Shown: positions 10,059-19,354, counted from the first letter of the stretch. The stretch is DNA of 64,000 nt from Amycolatopsis mongoliensis (GCF_030285665.1 NZ_CP127295.1:6572001-6636000), one strand, 5' to 3'. Numbers and translations: made by a program. The notes: generated by a model from the sequence alone, not told the origin.

Positions 10059-13000
10059 GCAGCTTCCGCCGGGTGGCCGTGGTCAACCGGGGCGAGCCGG
10101 CCCTGCGGTTCCTCAACGCCGCGGCCGAGCTCGCCCGCGAGGGGGACCCGCTGACCACCATCGCCCTGTACACCGAACCGGACCGGCAGGCCTGGTTCGT
10201 GCGCGAGGCCGACGAAACCGTGTGCCTGGGCCCCGCCACGACCCGGGACGAGCGCACCGGCCGGCGGGTCCAGGCCTACGTGGACCACGACCGGCTCGGT
10301 CAGGCCCTGGTCGAGGCCCGGGCCGAAGCCGTTTGGGTGGGCTGGGGCTTCGTGGCCGAGCACGCCGAGTTCGCCGAGCTGTGCGAGAAGCTGGGCATCG
10401 TCTTCATCGGCCCGTCGCCGGAGGCGATGCGGCTGGCCGGCGACAAGATCCGGGCCAAGCAGCTGGCCGAGCGGGCCGGGGTGCCGGTGGTGCCGTGGAG
10501 CGGCGGCCGGGTCGGCACTCTCGCCGAAGCCGCCGTCGCGGCGATGGGGATCGGCTACCCGTTGCTGGTCAAGGCGACCGCGGGCGGCGGAGGCCGCGGC
10601 ATCCGGCGGGTGGGGGGTCCCGACGAGCTGGAAGCGGCGTTCGAGTCGGCCCGGTCCGAGGCGCGGCACGGCTTCGGTGACGCGAGCGTGTTCCTGGAAC
10701 GCGAGCTGACCGGCGCCCGGCACGTCGAGGTGCAGATCATCGCCGACCGGTACGGCGAGGTCTGGCCGGTCGGCCTGCGTGACTGCACGCTGCAGCGGCG
10801 CCACCAGAAGGTGCTGGAGGAGTCGTCGTGCGTGCTGCTCGATCCGGAGCAGGACGCGGAGATCCGGGCCGCGGCGGTCCGGCTGTGCCGGCTGGCGGGC
10901 TACACCAACGCCGGCACCGTCGAGTTCCTCTACGTGCCCGCGACGCGGGAGTACCACTTCCTGGAGATCAACGCCCGCCTGCAGGTGGAGCACCCGGTCA
11001 CCGAGCTGACCACGGGCCTGGACCTGGTGAAGCTGCAGATCGCCGTCGCCCGCGGGGACCGGCTCGCCGGCACCCCGCCGGAGCGGTCCGGGCACGCCAT
11101 CGAGGTCCGGCTCACCGCCGAAGACCCCGACGACGGCTTCGCCCCGGCGCCGGGGCGGCTGCGCCGGTTCCGCCTGCCGTCCGGTCCCGGCATCCGCGTG
11201 GACACCGGCGTCGCCGAGGGCGACGAGATCGCCGCGGAGTTCGATTCGATGATCGCCAAGGTGCTGGCCTGGGGCCACGACCGCGAGGAGGCGCGCGCCC
11301 GGCTGGCCCGGGCACTGGCCCAGACCCAGCTGATCGTCGAAGGCGGCCGGATCACCAAGGCGTTCCTGCTCACCCTGCTCGACCACCCCGACGTCGTGGC
11401 CGGGCGCTACGACACGGGCTGGCTCGACACGAAGATGGTGACCGGGGAACTGCTGGAGCGCCGGTACGCCGACATCGCGCTGGTGTGCGCCGCGGTCGAG
11501 GTCCACGCGCTCGAGCACGCCCGGGCCCGGACGGACTTCTACGCGCGCGTGGCCCGCGGCCGGCCCGGTCCGGCGCCGGACGGCGGCCGGCTCGTCGAGT
11601 TCCGCTACCGCGGGACGCCGTGCGTGGTGGGGGTCCGCCGGCACGGGCCGGCGAGCTACCGCGTTTCGCTCGGCGACGCGGTCACCGACGTCGACGTCGG
11701 CCGCGCCGGCGACGTGGAACGGCGGCTGGTCTTCCCCGCCCGGGTCCACCGGGCACTCGCCGCGCACGCCGGCCCGGTCCACACCGTGGAGGTCGAGGGC
11801 ATCACCCACACCATCGCGCAGGACGAGGGCGGCGTGGTCCGCGCCCCGACCCCGGCGGTCGTGGTGTCGGTGGCCGTCGCCGCCGGGGACGCCGTCGTGG
11901 CCGGCGACCCGCTGGTGGTCGTCGAGTCGATGAAGATGGAGACGGCCGTGACCGCGACGTTCCCCGGCCGGGTGCGGTCGGTGCTCGTGGCCCCCAACGT
12001 CCAGGTCGGTGCGGGCGACCCGCTGCTGCGGCTGGACCCCGTGATCGAGGACCCGCAGGCGGCCGGCCAGGCCGTCCCGGAGCTCGGCGTCGGTCCCGAC
12101 CCCGGCCGGGGCCTGGCGGACGAACTGCGGTCGGTGCTGCTCGGCTTCGACCCGGATCCGGTGGCCCTCGCCCGGCTGGACCGCGGCGAGGACCCGTGGG
12201 CGCCGCGGTCGGCCGGGGACGCGGAGCGGATACGCGGCGAGCGGGAGGTCCTGCACCTGTTCGCGGACGTCTGCGCCGTCTCGCGCCGCCGCCCGGACCC
12301 GGCGGACGAGACCGGCGAGGAGCGCGTCCGCGCGCCCGAGGAGTACCTGCTGACCTGCCTGCGCACGTACGGCACGGGCGGCGAAGGCCTGCCGCCCCGG
12401 TTCCTCGACGGGCTGCTGCGGGTGCTGCGGCACCACGGCGTCCGGAAGCTGGGCCCGTCGGCCGAGGTCGCGGACGCGTTGCTGCGCGTGTACTGCGCCC
12501 AGCACCGGCTCGAAGCGGTGCTGCCCGCCGTCACCGCGATCCTGGACCGCTGGACCGCCCGCGGATCCGAGCCGGCCGACGACACCCTGCGCGACCTGCT
12601 CGACCGGCTCGTGGCGGCCACCGACGAGCGCTACCCGGCGATCATGGACCTCGCCCGCGACTTCCGGTTCCGCTGCTTCGAACAGCCCGTGCTGGCGCGG
12701 TCGCGCTCCCGGATCTACCAGGAGATGGACGACCACATCGCCGCCCTCGCCGCCGGGACGGCCGCCGACGAGCGGGCCCGGCGGATGACGGCGCTTGTGA
12801 GCTGCCCGCACCCGCTGCGGCCGGTGCTGCTGAAGTGGTACCGGGAGGGCGGCGAGGCCGCGCGCGACGTCGCACTGGAAGTGTCGGCTCGCCGCTACTA
12901 CCGGATCCGCGAGCTCGGCCCGGTGGACCTGGTCGACGCCGGCGGCACCCGGCTCGCCGTGTCCGGGTACCGCCACCGCGACGAGCTGTTCCACCTGATG

Positions 13001-15544
13001 GTCGCGTGCGGGGCGGCCGACGGGCTCCCCGTGCTCGCCGCCGCCGTCGGCCGGTACCTCGAGGGGCTGGCCGCGGACCTGCGGCCCGTGCTCGACCTGC
13101 ACGTGTGGGCCGACACCGAGCCGGACGACGACCTGCGCGACCACCTGCGGGACGTTCTCGCCGCCGCGGCGGGGGTGGCCCGCCGGCCGCTGCACCGCGT
13201 CGACGTGACGGTCACCGGCCCGCGGGTGACCGGGCACTACACCTTCCGGTCCACAGTGGACGGACTGGCGGAGGAGCCGCTGTACCGGAACCTGCACCCG
13301 ATGCTGGCCAAGCGGCTGAACCTGGAGCGGCTGTCCCGTTTCGCGATCACCCGCCTGGACTCCGCGGAAGACGTGTACCTCTTCCACGGTGTCGCCCGCG
13401 ACAACCCGAAGGACGAGCGGCTGTTCGCCCTGGCGGAGGTCCGCGACCTGACCCCGGTGACCGGCGAACGCGGCGAGGTGGTGAGCTACCCCGCGCTGGA
13501 CTGGGTGCTCGACGAGGTGCTGTCCGGCCTGCGCCGCTACCAGTCCCACCGGCCTCCGGGACAGCGGCTGCTGAAGAACGTGGTGCTGCTGCACGTCCGT
13601 CCACCGTGGACGGTCGCCGGGGAGCTGTGGCGCGAGCTGGTCCACCGGCTGGCGCCGGCGTTCCGCGGGCTCGGCGTCGAGCACGTCCTGGTCCGGCTGC
13701 GGACGCCCGGCGCCGACGGCGCACTCCGCGAGGTCGCGCTCGACGTGAGCCACCTCGGCTCCGCCGGGGTGGTCGTGCGGGAGACCCCGCCGACCGAAGA
13801 GCCGATCGCACCGCTCGGCGAGTACGACCTGAAGGCGCTGCGCACCCAGCGGCGCGGGGACGTGTACCCGTACGAGCTGATCCGGCTGCTCACCCCGCCG
13901 GCCGGGTCCTCGTCGGACTTCCCCGCCGGGGAGTTCGCCGAGTACGACCTCGACGCGGCGGGCGGGTTCGGCCCGGTGGAGCGCCCGCCCGGCGGCAACA
14001 CGGCCAACCTCGTGACCGGCCTGATCACCAACCACACCGCGACCGTGCCGGAAGGCATGCGGCGGGTGTTCGTCGCGGGTGATCCCAGCCGGAGCCTGGG
14101 CGCGCTCGCCGAACCGGAGTGCCGGCGGATCATCGCGGCCCTCGACCTCGCCGAGCGGACGGGCGTGCCGGTGGAGTGGTTCGCGGTGTCCTCGGGCGCG
14201 CGCATCTCGATGACCAGCGGCACCGAGAACATGGACTGGATCGGCGCGGTGCTGCGCCGGATCGTCACGTTCACGCAGGCCGGCGGCGAGATCAACGTCG
14301 TCGTCACCGGGATCAACGTCGGGGCCCAGCCGTACTGGAACGCCGAGGCGACGATGCTCATGCACACCCGCGGCGTGCTGGTGATGCTGCCGGACAGCGC
14401 CATGGTGCTCACCGGCAAGCAGGCGCTGGACTTCTCCGGCGGCGTCTCGGCGGAGGACAACCTCGGCATCGGCGGGTTCGAGCGGATCATGGGCCCGAAC
14501 GGCCAGGCGCAGTACCGGGCCGCGGACCTGGAGTCCGCGTGCGAAATCCTCTACGCGCACTACGAGCACACCTACGTGGTGCCGGGGGAGCGGTTCCCGC
14601 GGCGGGCCCGCACCGCCGACCCGCTCGACCGGGACGTCCGCACCGCGCCGCACCCGCGGCTGGCGGGGACGGACTTCACGACCGTCGGGGACGTCTTCTC
14701 GGCCACCGCCAACCCCGAGCGCAAGAAGCCGTTCGACATCCGGTCGGTCCTGCGCGCGGTCGCCGACACCGACCACCGGCCGCTGGAACGCTGGGCGCGG
14801 TGGAAGCACGCCGACACCGCGGTGGTGTGGGACGCCCACCTCGGCGGGATCCCGGTGTGCCTGATCGGGTTCGAGTCCTGCCCGCTGCCGCGCGAGGACC
14901 CGGTGCCCGGGGACGGCCCGGCCGTGTGGACCGCGGGGACGCTGTTCCCGCAGTCGTCGAAGAAGGTCGCCCGCGCGCTCAACGCGGCGAGCGGCAACCG
15001 GCCGGTGGTCGTGCTGGCCAACCTGTCGGGCTTCGACGGCTCCCCGGAGTCGATGCGCAGCCGGCAGCTGGAGTACGGCGCGGAGATCGGCCGCGCGGTG
15101 ACCAACTTCGACGGCCCGATCGTGTTCGCCGTCGTGTCCCGCTACCACGGCGGCGCGTTCGTGGTGTTCTCCAAGCAGCTCAACGAGAACCTGGAGGTCG
15201 CGGCGGTCGAAGGGTCCTACGCCTCGGTGATCGGCGGCGCGCCCGCGGCGGCCGTCGTCTTCGCCCGCGAAGTGCGGGCCCGCACGCAGGCGGACCCACG
15301 CGTGGCCGAGGCGGAAGCCCGGGTCAAAGCCGGCACCGGTTCTCCCGCCGGCCTGCGGGACACGACCGAGCGCATCCGCTCGGAGAAGCTCGGCGAGGTG
15401 GCGGCGGAGTTCGACGCGACGCACGACATCCGGCGGGCGCGGAAGGTCGGCTCGGTCGACCACATCATTCCGGCGGACCGGTTGCGGCCCTACCTGGTCG
15501 CGGCGCTGGAACGGGGGATGGCGCGGTGCGCCGGACCTCGCTGA
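10055..15544 (+). CDS. Single-chain acyl-CoA (acetyl-CoA) carboxylase, BC-BCCP-CT
   Basis: The GTG start at 10055 overlaps the synthase stop (GTGA) and sits 7 bases after GGAGG. The 1,829-residue protein has an N-terminal ATP-grasp biotin carboxylase (about 1-460), a biotin carrier domain (ESMKMET, biotinyl Lys627), a central region, and a C-terminal carboxyltransferase covering both halves (from TANLVTGLITNHT and FAVSSGARISM to KKVARALN and IIPADRLRPYL). This layout is that of eukaryote-type acetyl-CoA carboxylase, whereas most actinobacterial enzymes are split into alpha, beta and epsilon subunits. Its place in the operon says it makes malonyl-CoA (or another carboxylated extender) for the synthase acyltransferase. 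Substrate choice is inferred from context. Confidence 0.9.
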   Translation: MSSFRRVAVVNRGEPALRFLNAAAELAREGDPLTTIALYTEPDRQAWFVREADETVCLGPATTRDERTGRRVQAYVDHDRLGQALVEARAEAVWVGWGFVAEHAEFAELCEKLGIVFIGPSPEAMRLAGDKIRAKQLAERAGVPVVPWSGGRVGTLAEAAVAAMGIGYPLLVKATAGGGGRGIRRVGGPDELEAAFESARSEARHGFGDASVFLERELTGARHVEVQIIADRYGEVWPVGLRDCTLQRRHQKVLEESSCVLLDPEQDAEIRAAAVRLCRLAGYTNAGTVEFLYVPATREYHFLEINARLQVEHPVTELTTGLDLVKLQIAVARGDRLAGTPPERSGHAIEVRLTAEDPDDGFAPAPGRLRRFRLPSGPGIRVDTGVAEGDEIAAEFDSMIAKVLAWGHDREEARARLARALAQTQLIVEGGRITKAFLLTLLDHPDVVAGRYDTGWLDTKMVTGELLERRYADIALVCAAVEVHALEHARARTDFYARVARGRPGPAPDGGRLVEFRYRGTPCVVGVRRHGPASYRVSLGDAVTDVDVGRAGDVERRLVFPARVHRALAAHAGPVHTVEVEGITHTIAQDEGGVVRAPTPAVVVSVAVAAGDAVVAGDPLVVVESMKMETAVTATFPGRVRSVLVAPNVQVGAGDPLLRLDPVIEDPQAAGQAVPELGVGPDPGRGLADELRSVLLGFDPDPVALARLDRGEDPWAPRSAGDAERIRGEREVLHLFADVCAVSRRRPDPADETGEERVRAPEEYLLTCLRTYGTGGEGLPPRFLDGLLRVLRHHGVRKLGPSAEVADALLRVYCAQHRLEAVLPAVTAILDRWTARGSEPADDTLRDLLDRLVAATDERYPAIMDLARDFRFRCFEQPVLARSRSRIYQEMDDHIAALAAGTAADERARRMTALVSCPHPLRPVLLKWYREGGEAARDVALEVSARRYYRIRELGPVDLVDAGGTRLAVSGYRHRDELFHLMVACGAADGLPVLAAAVGRYLEGLAADLRPVLDLHVWADTEPDDDLRDHLRDVLAAAAGVARRPLHRVDVTVTGPRVTGHYTFRSTVDGLAEEPLYRNLHPMLAKRLNLERLSRFAITRLDSAEDVYLFHGVARDNPKDERLFALAEVRDLTPVTGERGEVVSYPALDWVLDEVLSGLRRYQSHRPPGQRLLKNVVLLHVRPPWTVAGELWRELVHRLAPAFRGLGVEHVLVRLRTPGADGALREVALDVSHLGSAGVVVRETPPTEEPIAPLGEYDLKALRTQRRGDVYPYELIRLLTPPAGSSSDFPAGEFAEYDLDAAGGFGPVERPPGGNTANLVTGLITNHTATVPEGMRRVFVAGDPSRSLGALAEPECRRIIAALDLAERTGVPVEWFAVSSGARISMTSGTENMDWIGAVLRRIVTFTQAGGEINVVVTGINVGAQPYWNAEATMLMHTRGVLVMLPDSAMVLTGKQALDFSGGVSAEDNLGIGGFERIMGPNGQAQYRAADLESACEILYAHYEHTYVVPGERFPRRARTADPLDRDVRTAPHPRLAGTDFTTVGDVFSATANPERKKPFDIRSVLRAVADTDHRPLERWARWKHADTAVVWDAHLGGIPVCLIGFESCPLPREDPVPGDGPAVWTAGTLFPQSSKKVARALNAASGNRPVVVLANLSGFDGSPESMRSRQLEYGAEIGRAVTNFDGPIVFAVVSRYHGGAFVVFSKQLNENLEVAAVEGSYASVIGGAPAAAVVFAREVRARTQADPRVAEAEARVKAGTGSPAGLRDTTERIRSEKLGEVAAEFDATHDIRRARKVGSVDHIIPADRLRPYLVAALERGMARCAGPR

Positions 15545-16268
15545 GCCAGCCGTGGGAAGGAACCGCCGTCGCCAGCGACGGCGGTTCCGCCAGGCTCCGC
15601 GGCGGTTCCCCGGGTGCCGCGGCCGCGCACGTGAGCAGGAAGTCGCCGTACCGGCGCCACCAGCCGGGGAACTCGTCGCCCTCGGCCGCGCGCACGACGA
15701 GCGGGGACCACTCCGGCCCGGCGGCGCCGAGCTCGACCTCCACCGAGCGGGTGTCGCGGCGCAGACCGGTCCGCAGCACCTTGAGCGCGCTTTCCTTGGC
15801 CGACCAGATCAGGTTGGCCAGGACGGATCGGTCGCCGGCGGCGACCGTCTCGCGTTCGCGGGCGGTGAACCACGTCCGCACGAAGGCGGCCGAGCGCGGC
15901 TCCACCAGTTCGAGGTCGCAGCCGAGCGCGGTGCCGGGCGGCCCGAGCAGGCAGACCGCCCAGTCCGCGCGGTCGGTGAGCGACACCGCCAGGGGCGCGG
16001 GCACGCCGTCGTGGCAGACGACCGGTGCGCCCGAGGACGCGGGCCGGACCTCGATGCGGGCCAGGGAGCCGGGATCGGTGCCGAGCCCGAGCACCTCCGC
16101 GATCGCCTGTTTCGCCGTCCACCGCGACAGCCTCAGCTCGGAGCGCCGCTTCGGGTGCGGGAGCCCGGCCAGCCGGGCCGACTCGGCCGCCGACAGCCAG
16201 TCGTCGGCCGAGGGGACGTGGCGCATCCCGTGCGCCAGCCAGCTCCTGGTGCCGTTCAGGGTGCGCAT
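15465..16268 (-). CDS. 4'-phosphopantetheinyl transferase, Sfp type
   Basis: A 267-residue protein with the two family signatures: GCDLE (Asp118, Glu120; Mg and CoA binding) and WSAKES (Lys158, Glu159). It moves phosphopantetheine from CoA to carrier proteins. It is read on the opposite strand and its last 80 bp overlap the 3' end of the carboxylase gene tail to tail. The neighbour to activate is the synthase with four ACPs, which is interesting because those ACPs show Thr instead of Ser at the attachment position. The ATG at 16268 was chosen because it precedes the conserved N-terminal region; upstream sequence in frame is unlike the family. Confidence 0.88.
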   Translation of the reverse strand: MRTLNGTRSWLAHGMRHVPSADDWLSAAESARLAGLPHPKRRSELRLSRWTAKQAIAEVLGLGTDPGSLARIEVRPASSGAPVVCHDGVPAPLAVSLTDRADWAVCLLGPPGTALGCDLELVEPRSAAFVRTWFTARERETVAAGDRSVLANLIWSAKESALKVLRTGLRRDTRSVEVELGAAGPEWSPLVVRAAEGDEFPGWWRRYGDFLLTCAAAAPGEPPRSLAEPPSLATAVPSHGWLSEVRRTAPSPVPAPRPGRAATGPPE

Positions 16269-16376
16269 CGCCGTCCTCCTCGACTCGGCCGGGACCAGCT
16301 TTCCCCCGGCCGCCCCGATCCCTCCAGGGTCGAAAGCCACCACCCTGCCGCGAGCCACCCGTCCAAGGAGCACACC

Positions 16377-17873
16377 GTGACCACCCTCGACCCCCAGTTC
16401 CCCGGATCCGGTTCCCTGCTGATCCCGGCGCCGGTCGGGACGCTGGCGATCGAGCGGTTCGAACCGCTGATCGGCACGCCGGCCTACCACCGCCTCCTGG
16501 AGCGGTTCGCCCGCGGGCGCGAGCTGCTCGGCGACCACGTCATGTGGCACGTCAACTCGACCGCGCGCGGCGGGGGCGTGGCCGAGATGCTCTACTCGTT
16601 GCTGGCGTACGGGCGCGGCGCGGGGATCGCGCAGCGCTGGCTGGCCGTCGCCGGCACGCCCGCTTTCTTCGCGGTGACCAAACGGATCCACAACCACCTG
16701 CACGGGGCCTTCGGCGACGGCCTGCCGCTCGACGACGAGGCCCGCGAGGTCTACTCGTCGTTCACCCGCGCCGCGGGCGAGGAGCTCGCGAACCGGATCT
16801 CGCCCGGGGACGTCGTGCTGCTGCACGACCCGCAGACGGCGGGGATGATCCCCGCGCTGCAGGGGCTCGGGGTGCCGGTCGCCTGGCGGAGTCACGTCGG
16901 GATCGACCACGCCACCCCGGTGACCCGCCACGCGTGGGAGTTCCTGCGCGGTTACGTGAGCCAGGCGGACGCCTACATCTTCTCCCGGCGCCAGCACGTG
17001 TGGGACCAGCTGGACGCGGCGAAGACCGCGCTCATCGCGCCGTCGATCGACGCGTTCTCGGCCAAGAACCAGGACCTCGCCGACGATCGGGTGACCGCCA
17101 TCCTCGCCGCGGCGGGACTGCAGGGCGAGCCGGGCACCGGCGATCCGGTCTTCGTCCGCCTGGACGGCACGGTGGGCCGGGTCGAGCGCCGCGCCCGGGT
17201 GGTGGAGACCCGCCACCTGGCCCCGGACGACCCGGTGGTGCTGCAGGTCTCGCGCTGGGACCGGCTCAAGGACCCGCTCGGGGTGATCGACGGGTTCGTG
17301 CGGCACGTGCTCGGCCCGACCGGCGCCCACCTGGTCGTGGCCGGACCGTCCGTGGACGAGGTCGCCGACGACCCCGAGGGCGGGGAAGTGCTCCAGGAGG
17401 CGATGGCGTGCTACTCGGCCCTTCCGCAGCTGGCCCGGGAGCACGTCCACCTCGTCACCCTGCCCATGACCGACCTCGAGGAGAACGCCGCCATCGTCAA
17501 CGCGCTGCAGCGCCGGGCGCAGGTGGTGGTGCAGAAGTCGATCGCCGAAGGCTTCGGCCTCACGGTGGCCGAGGCCATGTGGAAGGCGCGCCCGGTGGTG
17601 GCCAGCCGGATCGGGGGGATCCAGGACCAGATCGTCGACGGCCGCACCGGCCGCCTGGTCGACCCGGGGGACCTGGCCGCGTACGGCAGCGCGGTGAGCG
17701 ACCTCCTGGCCGATCCCCCGCGGGCGGTGGAGATGGGCGAACGGGCCCGCGACCAGGTGCGGCGGGGGTTTCTGGGGACGCGGTCGTTCCTGCAGTACAT
17801 CGCCCTGTACGAGCGCCTGGTGACCGGGCGGGGCGTGCCGGCGGAGGTGTCGTCGCCGCCGGGGTACGTGTGA
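16377..17873 (+). CDS. TreT-like GT4 family glycosyltransferase
   Basis: The GTG at 16377 follows AAGGAG by 7 bases and gives 498 residues. Two Rossmann halves are visible: HVNSTARGGGVAEML (about 53-67) as in trehalose glycosyltransferring synthase, HDPQTAGMIPAL, HVGID, then QVSRWDRLKDP and VQKSIAEGFGLTVAEAMW in the nucleotide-sugar half with the EX7E-like pattern. TreT joins NDP-glucose and glucose to make trehalose. Here the gene is next to the lipid synthase and its carboxylase, so the product could be trehalose for a glycolipid head group, or the enzyme may glycosylate the synthase product directly. The acceptor cannot be read from the sequence. Confidence 0.85.
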   Translation: MTTLDPQFPGSGSLLIPAPVGTLAIERFEPLIGTPAYHRLLERFARGRELLGDHVMWHVNSTARGGGVAEMLYSLLAYGRGAGIAQRWLAVAGTPAFFAVTKRIHNHLHGAFGDGLPLDDEAREVYSSFTRAAGEELANRISPGDVVLLHDPQTAGMIPALQGLGVPVAWRSHVGIDHATPVTRHAWEFLRGYVSQADAYIFSRRQHVWDQLDAAKTALIAPSIDAFSAKNQDLADDRVTAILAAAGLQGEPGTGDPVFVRLDGTVGRVERRARVVETRHLAPDDPVVLQVSRWDRLKDPLGVIDGFVRHVLGPTGAHLVVAGPSVDEVADDPEGGEVLQEAMACYSALPQLAREHVHLVTLPMTDLEENAAIVNALQRRAQVVVQKSIAEGFGLTVAEAMWKARPVVASRIGGIQDQIVDGRTGRLVDPGDLAAYGSAVSDLLADPPRAVEMGERARDQVRRGFLGTRSFLQYIALYERLVTGRGVPAEVSSPPGYV

Positions 17874-17882
17874 GCCCCGCGG

Positions 17883-18101
17883 TCACGCGCCTTGCCGGGA
17901 GAGGCGGTGGCCGGGGATGAGGACCTGGCGGCCGGTGTCGAGCCGGACCCACACCGATCCCGGCCGCAGGTCGGGATCGACCACGACGACCACACCGCGG
18001 GCGTCGTGGTACTGACCGCCGTTCACGCTCACCCGGACGCCTTCGGGAAAGGACTCCTCGCCGAGCGGGCCGTCGGGGATCGGGAGCAGGCGGCTCGCCA
18101 T
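17883..18101 (-). CDS. Small conserved-looking hypothetical protein (72 aa)
   Basis: A 72-residue reading frame with a strong ribosome binding site (GGAGGTGAGG, about 7 bases before the ATG at 18101). The C-terminal half (VVVVDPDLRPGSVWVRLDTG, then RQVLIPGHRL) looks like one small beta-barrel domain, similar in feel to KOW/SH3-type barrels, but I do not recognise a family. No signal peptide or membrane segment. It is convergent with the glycosyltransferase gene (9 bp between stops). Confidence 0.55.
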   Translation of the reverse strand: MASRLLPIPDGPLGEESFPEGVRVSVNGGQYHDARGVVVVVDPDLRPGSVWVRLDTGRQVLIPGHRLSRQGA

Positions 18102-18300
18102 CGGTCCTCACCTCCGGTCTTCGCGCGCACGGAGTGCCCGCCGACGCGACGGCCGAAACCCCGCCCAGGCCGGCGGGGTGTCGGGCCCAAGGACTCTCGA
18201 AGGGGGGCCTTTGCGTCCTCCCGATGACGTGCGGCGCGTGGTTACGGTTCCTATGACCACCAGATGACCGAGCCCGACCGGAAGAGCCCGAGGTGAAGTG

Positions 18301-18909
18301 ATGACCAGAGCGATCCCCCTTCTCACGGGAGTCACCGCCCTCGTGCTCGTCTGGTGCGGTTTCGCCACGTTCCCGTCGTACGCCCTGCTCGCCTGGGCCG
18401 TCATGAGCGCGATGATCGGCCTGGTGGTGTGGCAGCGGGTCGACGAATCCCTCGGGCAGCGGATCCGGGTCCGGCCGTCTCGGGTGGGTGCGGTGTCCGC
18501 CGTCGCGGCCTTCGTCGCGGGTGTCCTGGCCGCCGAGATCCTGCTGACGGCGGGAATCCTGCTCGGTTCGGGGATCCTCGCGGTCCTGGCGGCGGTGGGG
18601 TGGTGGGCCGCGAAGCGAGTGCGGTCCCCGGGGCCGCGCGGTCGGCGATCGGTGAGCATCCGCTCGGCCCTGCCCGACGCGGACGTCGCGGAGCTCTGCC
18701 TGGTCTGGCGCCGGAGTCACGAGGAGCTGCGGCGCACCCCGGACGACGACCCGGCCCGGGCCCAGCTGGCCGTGGTCCGCCAGCTCCTCCTGGACGAGCT
18801 GGAAAGACGCGACCCGGCGGGCTTCGCCCGGTGGCTGGAGAACGGTGCGCTGGCGGGCAGTGACCCCCTTCCGTTCATCCGCGCGGAGCACGGCCTCACG
18901 TCCCGGTGA
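18301..18909 (+). CDS. Four-helix membrane protein with cytosolic C-terminal domain, unknown function
   Basis: This 202-residue protein has four predicted membrane helices in the first 105 residues (around 5-25, 28-45, 62-82 and 84-104), then a charged soluble tail with LVWRRSHEELRR and ELERRDPAGFARWLENGA. Tails like this recur in actinomycete membrane proteins of unknown role. The ATG at 18301 is preferred to a GTG one codon earlier because AGGTGA is 4 bases upstream. The gene is followed after 70 bp by the hibernation factor, and a degenerate DosR-like box lies upstream near 18207-18222. Confidence 0.65.
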   Translation: MTRAIPLLTGVTALVLVWCGFATFPSYALLAWAVMSAMIGLVVWQRVDESLGQRIRVRPSRVGAVSAVAAFVAGVLAAEILLTAGILLGSGILAVLAAVGWWAAKRVRSPGPRGRRSVSIRSALPDADVAELCLVWRRSHEELRRTPDDDPARAQLAVVRQLLLDELERRDPAGFARWLENGALAGSDPLPFIRAEHGLTSR

Positions 18910-18910
18910 A

Positions 18911-18945
18911 GCCTTTGGTCCTCGGCGCAAGGGACCTGTGGTCCT
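18911..18945 (+). promoter_or_regulatory. Two DosR/DevR-like boxes upstream of the hibernation factor
   Basis: GGGACCTGTGGTCCT at 18931-18945 is a near-perfect dyad (GGACC-3-GGTCC) and AGCCTTTGGTCC at 18911-18922 is a second, weaker copy 20 bp upstream. Both resemble the GGGACC(N3)GGTCCC form of the dormancy regulator box. They lie 35-70 bp before the ATG at 18980. Binding is inferred from motif and from the role of the gene. Confidence 0.45.
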
Positions 18946-18979
18946 GGGGCGGTCCCGGCGTCGCGAAGATGATCAGGGT

Positions 18980-19345
18980 ATGCAGATCCAGATCAGCACC
19001 GACAAGAACGTGCACGCCGGCGACGCACTGGTCCGGCACCTCGAGGACGAGATCCAGGCCACGCTGGCCCGGTTCACCGACCGGATCACCCGCTTGGACG
19101 TCCACCTCGGCGACGAAATCGCCGCCGGGGCCGAGGGGGTGGAGCGCCGGTGCGTGCTCGAGGCTCGGCCCGCCGGGTACCGGCCGGTATCCGTCACCCA
19201 CCACGCGGGCTCGGTGGCCGAGGCGTGCCGCGGCGCGGTGCGCAAGCTCGAGAGCGTTCTGGAAAGCACCTACGGCCGGGCGTACCACCGCAAGGGCGGC
19301 GAGACCATCCGGCACCTCCGGACGACCGACGAGGTGAGCGGGTAG
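18980..19345 (+). CDS. HPF/RaiA-like ribosome-associated factor
   Basis: A 121-residue protein whose first 100 residues fit the HPF/RaiA fold: a first beta strand (MQIQISTDKNV), a helix with paired charged residues (LVRHLEDEIQATLARF), a second strand pair around DRITRLDVHLGDE, and a closing helix (ACRGAVRKLESVLES). Such proteins bind the small ribosomal subunit and stall it during dormancy. It is the short form without the long C-terminal dimerisation domain. DosR-like boxes just upstream suggest induction by low oxygen or entry to dormancy, as for some mycobacterial relatives. The ribosome binding site (CAGGG) is weak. Confidence 0.65.
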   Translation: MQIQISTDKNVHAGDALVRHLEDEIQATLARFTDRITRLDVHLGDEIAAGAEGVERRCVLEARPAGYRPVSVTHHAGSVAEACRGAVRKLESVLESTYGRAYHRKGGETIRHLRTTDEVSG

Positions 19346-19354
19346 CGAGGTTTC

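Noticed and set aside
9986..15463. An 1,825-codon minus-strand open frame opposite the carboxylase gene
   Set aside because: Same reason; the plus-strand frame has the biotin site and ATP-grasp and carboxyltransferase motifs.
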